A model generated the notes under the pieces. The model saw nothing but the letters and a program-made list of their open reading frames with translations, had not been told where the DNA came from and did not search any database. A DNA stretch of 16,524 bases from JAWXCH01 sp034440595. Lineage in GTDB: Bacteria; Planctomycetota; Planctomycetia; Pirellulales; JALHPA01. Position 1 is the first letter of the stretch. The number at the start of each line of letters is the position of its first letter. This document shows, in pieces, positions 13,788 to 16,524 of this stretch. The position numbers were made by a program, and so were the translations under genes. The stretch covers positions 1-16,524 of the forward strand of contig JAWXCH010000472.1 in assembly GCA_034440595.1 (NCBI GenBank). Reading direction: 5' to 3'.

Positions 13788-14783
13788 TCAAAGCGGTAAA
13801 CGTACCACCTTCCCTCTTCCACCGCTCCATTCCAACTGCGAGCCAACGTCGTTCTGCCCCCGTCGCACATATGCCAAGGCCAATGGTGCCTTAAAGCGTG
13901 GCGAGAACACTGCCGACGTGACCGTTCCAATCGCGGCTGGTTCCCCTTCGGCTGCCGACGCGGAAAACAACTCTGTCCCCGCCTGCGGCACTTCTGTGCC
14001 CTCAAACACAACGCTCACCAGCAACCGATTCACGTGCCCCAGCGCATCGATCCGCGCGACTGTTTCCTGACCGAGGTAGCACCCTTTGGTAAAGCTGATC
14101 GCCGACGCATCGCGATTGACCTCTTGCGGCAGATTCTTGCTCGTAATATCGATGCCAAAGAGTGGTGTGCCGGTTTCGACCCGTGCCGTTTCAAAAGCCT
14201 GCCGACTGGCGGGAATCACGCCGGCCGTGATCAGGCTTTGAATCAGCCACTCCAATTGCTGCCGCTCAACGGCGATCATAAAGCATTCCGGCCCGACGAG
14301 ATTGACACGGCGGACAAATACCGGCTCGGATGCCAGCATCGACTCGGTGTGCGAATACTCCGCGACGGGTGCCGCGACCGCCAGCGATTCCAGCAACTCA
14401 GCCGCTTGCGGGCCTGCCAGAAGGACCTCGCCCCATTCGGCCGTGCGATCGTGGATCTCGACCTTTTCGCGAATGATGTAGCGGTCCAGATGTGCAGTCA
14501 GTGCCTCTGCCTGATCGGGCACTGTTTCTAGAATAATGGATCGCTCGCCGCAAAAAATGTAGACGTGCCCGACAATCTGTCCTTTGGCACTGGTGATAAA
14601 CGCCTCGCATCCTTGGCCCACCGGTCGATTGCGAACCGCATTGGTGCAGAAATTGTGCAAGAACGAGGCCCGGTCCTCGCCGGTCAGCTCCAGTTGCGTC
14701 CGGTCGCTCAGATTCACCAAGCCGACGCCATCGGTTAGTGCCAAGTAGCCCGGATCGGTAGCTATTGGGTGCAAGGTGCTCAT
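13788..14783 (-). CDS. ygfZ: YgfZ/GcvT-like folate-binding protein
   Basis: 331-aa protein from ATG 14783, which overlaps the stop of the LarA-like gene by 4 nt (ATGA). It has the aminomethyltransferase-like fold pattern of YgfZ/CAF17: a start LVNLSDRTQLELTGEDRASF, the FLHNFCTNAV region, ARVETGTPLFGIDI, and the diagnostic K-G-C-Y-L-G-Q-E at residues 233-240 with the conserved Cys235. In E. coli YgfZ supports assembly or repair of Fe-S enzymes using tetrahydrofolate; that role is likely here but not shown. The C-terminal barrel domain (from about 250) reads LLVSVVFEGTEVPQAGTELF and ends RRGQNDVGSQLEWSGGRGKV. It is longer in frame upstream only through overlap with the previous gene. Translational coupling with the LarA-like gene suggests a shared process. 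Confidence 0.9.
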   Translation of the reverse strand: MSTLHPIATDPGYLALTDGVGLVNLSDRTQLELTGEDRASFLHNFCTNAVRNRPVGQGCEAFITSAKGQIVGHVYIFCGERSIILETVPDQAEALTAHLDRYIIREKVEIHDRTAEWGEVLLAGPQAAELLESLAVAAPVAEYSHTESMLASEPVFVRRVNLVGPECFMIAVERQQLEWLIQSLITAGVIPASRQAFETARVETGTPLFGIDITSKNLPQEVNRDASAISFTKGCYLGQETVARIDALGHVNRLLVSVVFEGTEVPQAGTELFSASAAEGEPAAIGTVTSAVFSPRFKAPLALAYVRRGQNDVGSQLEWSGGRGKVVRLPL

Positions 14784-15910
14784 TCTGTCTCCGTCAGTAA
14801 AGGCAGTGCGTACTGTGCGTCCGGCAGGATGGTGACACTTCCTGCTCGTTCGATCAGGCGTGCAATTTCGTTGCCATCCGCCACATACGAGGCACCGACC
14901 TGCTCGGTTTGCAATTCGGAGAGACTGCTCAATAAATAAATTTGTGCCCGTCCTGATGTGGCCAGCCACTGCCGCGCGGCGGGCACATCCTCCGTGCCGA
15001 ATTTGCGCAGCATGCGCAGCAGTTGCTCGGGACTTTCGGCGGACTGAATGGACCGCATGGCCGGGCCAGGAGGCTCGGCCAGCTCCGAACAGATCGCAAT
15101 CGCACCACCATCCTTCACCAGTGGGTCGGCAGCGGCCAGCGCGCGACCGATATTGTCCCAGACCTGCTGCCCATCGGCACCGGTGATTGCGGCCACAACC
15201 AATTCGGCCGGTGCATGGGCAGGGCATTGCCAGGCTGCTCGCGTTAGTTCCGTGCTGCGCCCTTCGACGGCTTCGATTTGACCGGCCAACACGTGCAGCA
15301 CGCTCCCATCTGGGCCTGGAACAACCTGAATGCAGAGCAGCACTCCCAGCAGCCAGGCTACGTGGTCTGCTTCATCCTGACGGATCGGGGAGATTTTTGG
15401 GTTCGCTGCCGCACTAGCGCGATGCTTTTGCAACTGGCGAACTTTGGCGGCAGTGAACTGAGCCGCTTGAATTTCGCGCGAGCGCGGGTCGACCTCCCAA
15501 GGGACCGTGCGAGCCGCGCGACATCGCTGCTGTGCAACCGAGTCGGCAAACGTCGGGTACAGCAGCGAAGCTACCCCGCCGTAAAGCAGGTCGCGCTGCG
15601 TCGGTGCACAAGAGATCGGTACGACAATATCCGCATCCAGCACCTGCCGATTGATGTAGATTGGCTGGTCCTGGTCGTCCGCACCCAGATAGCCGAGATC
15701 CGCACGGTTCTCCGGGTGATGTGCCAGCAGAACGACCGCATTTCGCAGATTTTCGGGCAGCAACCGCCGAGGGTCCTCGCGCAACAGGCTCTCGCTGTGC
15801 GTTTGCAAGATTGTGATGTCGGACGCGGCGATACCGTTCGCCACAATGAGTTCGACCGCGGCCAGCACGATTTGCTCAACCGCCGGAACGCGCGGCTCCA
15901 GTGCTAGCAC
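14780..15910 (-). CDS. LarA-like (DUF2088) protein, N-terminus in a different frame
   Basis: 376 codons open from a GTG at 15910, which falls inside a conserved beta strand (VPGDRVVLALEPRVPAVEQI) and not at a natural start. The missing N-terminus is in another frame at 15938-16095, so the intact protein would be about 438 aa, close to LarA-family length. Family features are VPGDRVVLALEP, the HHPENRADLGYLGADDQDQP segment, INRQVLDADIVVPIS, and a Rossmann-like C-terminal half (HAPAELVVAAITGADGQQVW, KDGGAIAICSELAEPPGPAM). LarA proteins are nickel-pincer lactate racemases, but many homologues act on other hydroxy acids or have unknown roles. Here the usual T-G-T-H-R and S-G-G-x-K motifs are absent (LQTHSE and LLYGGVASLLYP at their positions), so racemase activity is doubtful. 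It overlaps ygfZ by 4 nt. Confidence 0.72.
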   Translation of the reverse strand: MLALEPRVPAVEQIVLAAVELIVANGIAASDITILQTHSESLLREDPRRLLPENLRNAVVLLAHHPENRADLGYLGADDQDQPIYINRQVLDADIVVPISCAPTQRDLLYGGVASLLYPTFADSVAQQRCRAARTVPWEVDPRSREIQAAQFTAAKVRQLQKHRASAAANPKISPIRQDEADHVAWLLGVLLCIQVVPGPDGSVLHVLAGQIEAVEGRSTELTRAAWQCPAHAPAELVVAAITGADGQQVWDNIGRALAAADPLVKDGGAIAICSELAEPPGPAMRSIQSAESPEQLLRMLRKFGTEDVPAARQWLATSGRAQIYLLSSLSELQTEQVGASYVADGNEIARLIERAGSVTILPDAQYALPLLTETE

Positions 15911-15937
15911 GACACGGTCACCGGGGACAAACGCCTG

Positions 15938-16095
15938 CCCATCGCCGGAAAATCGAGCGGGTGCTCCAGTGCTTCGGTCGTGGCAGCGGCTACATCCGTC
16001 AGTGGCGGCGTTGAACTAGCTGCGGCCCTCAGGACGCCAACCTCTTCACGAGCTTCGTATTCGACCTGTGCGGCTGCACCGTACTTCAATTGCAT
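15938..16095 (-). pseudogene. N-terminal part of the LarA-like protein, frameshifted
   Basis: From ATG 16095 the frame reads MQLKYGAAAQVEYEAREEVG, VLRAAASSTPPLTDVAAATT and EALEHPLDFPAMG, a standard DUF2088 N-terminal domain start. After the GGG at 15940-15938 this frame drifts to nonsense and stops at TAG 15906-15904. In the neighbouring frame QAFVPGDRVVL continues the family sequence. Adding one G to the G run (GGG to GGGG) joins PAMG to QAFVPGD in register. The gene is therefore a recent 1-nt deletion, a sequencing error in a homopolymer, or less likely a programmed shift. Confidence 0.75.
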
Positions 16096-16288
16096 ATTAC
16101 TGAGTTCAATACTTTCGGCTGCATGTTTAGTCTGTTCATAGTCGCCAGCTTCACCATTCTGACATGGTTGTGCAATTACTGGCAGGGGTAGAAATGATTG
16201 CAGAGCTAAATTCGGGCCATTCCATAGCAAGTCGAGCTTTACCAATCCGCCGTAGTTTCGCATAATTCGCGCCGTAGTGTGAGCTATC

Positions 16289-16420
16289 GTGTGCCGGTAT
16301 TTGTGTGCCACTGGCTCCGCGAGTGCTGCAGAAACTAGTAGATCGAATTGGCACACTAACCCGAAGCGCCAGCGAGGCGCAGCATTGTTCGGCCATATTC
16401 CTCGCTGGCGCTTCGGATTA
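16289..16420. repeat. Cluster of palindromic repeats upstream of the LarA-like gene
   Basis: GTGTGCC occurs at 16289-16295 and 16303-16309. GTGTGCCA (16303-16310) is inverted as TGGCACAC (16349-16356). Directly adjoining, TAACCCGAAGCGCCAGCGAGG-type arm 16357-16377 pairs with 16400-16420 over 21 positions with one mismatch (C16360, A16417) and a 22-nt loop. The second palindrome shares the CCTCGCTGGCGC block with the element at 7627-7688. No coding capacity is credible here, although a frame stays open. Confidence 0.7.
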
Positions 16421-16524
16421 AAAAGGGGCCTCGATTGCGCGTCGGGTTAGTACATATACACTGGCAGAGCCCATTGGTATCTACACAATTCTGCTAGCAC
16501 GGGGGGCTTGACGCTAGCACGTAG
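16421..16524. other. Gene-free end of window
   Basis: GCGCGTCGGGTTAG (16437-16450) matches the right arm of the 7627-7688 palindrome and may be a truncated copy. GCTAGCACG occurs twice, about 20 nt apart, near the window end. The rest of 16096-16288 and this stretch shows no gene or promoter I can support. Confidence 0.4.

Noticed and set aside
14784..15227. Extension of the YgfZ-like protein upstream of 14783
   Set aside because: It runs through the LarA-like gene in another frame; the ATGA overlap and family length support ATG 14783.
16096..16356. Upstream extension of the LarA-like N-terminal frame
   Set aside because: The translation is not family-like and overlaps the palindrome cluster; ATG 16095 gives the expected domain start.

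Overview
The window looks like a chromosomal stretch from a planctomycete, probably of the Pirellulales group. The inference rests on a PEP-CTERM exported protein, an orphan Flp-type pilin, many secreted or membrane proteins without close functional names, weak or absent Shine-Dalgarno sequences, moderately high GC, and palindromic intergenic repeats of a kind I associate with planctomycete genomes. No database search was possible, so the taxonomy is inference.

Layout. 1-1212: a tRNA-Pro(TGG) gene, a stretch with an imperfect three-way-junction fold, then a ParD/ParE-type toxin-antitoxin operon whose promoter is overlaid by two inverted repeats. 1250-5226: a secreted hypothetical protein (minus), an exported EstD-like alpha/beta hydrolase (plus), then a PadR-type repressor translationally coupled to a membrane protein, under a promoter with two overlapping operator-like palindromes. 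5231-7365 (all minus): a small conserved-looking protein, a PEP-CTERM protein, a CsbD-like stress protein followed by a long hairpin terminator, and a coiled-coil hypothetical. 7501-9400: two copies of a composite dispersed repeat bracket an RmlD-like reductase/epimerase and a Flp pilin.

9439-12024 (all minus): a Nudix ADP-ribose pyrophosphatase followed by two tandem paralogues of a 314-aa exported protein. A relic of the Nudix 3' end lies between the paralogues, which shows how the duplication arose. 12224-13776 (plus): a site-2-protease-like membrane peptidase and a tightly linked 169-aa protein. 13788-16095 (minus): a YgfZ/GcvT-like folate-binding protein overlapping a LarA-like (DUF2088) protein. 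The LarA-like gene carries an apparent 1-nt frameshift near its 5' end and lacks recognisable LarA active-site motifs. 16096-16524 holds repeats only.

The strongest second-look items are the tandem duplication with its gene-tail scar, the frameshifted LarA-like gene, the palindromic operators of the TA and PadR operons, the RmlD-like enzyme with Met in place of the catalytic Lys, and the dispersed repeats. I do not see CRISPR arrays, insertion sequences, prophage genes or a recognisable defence island apart from the TA pair.
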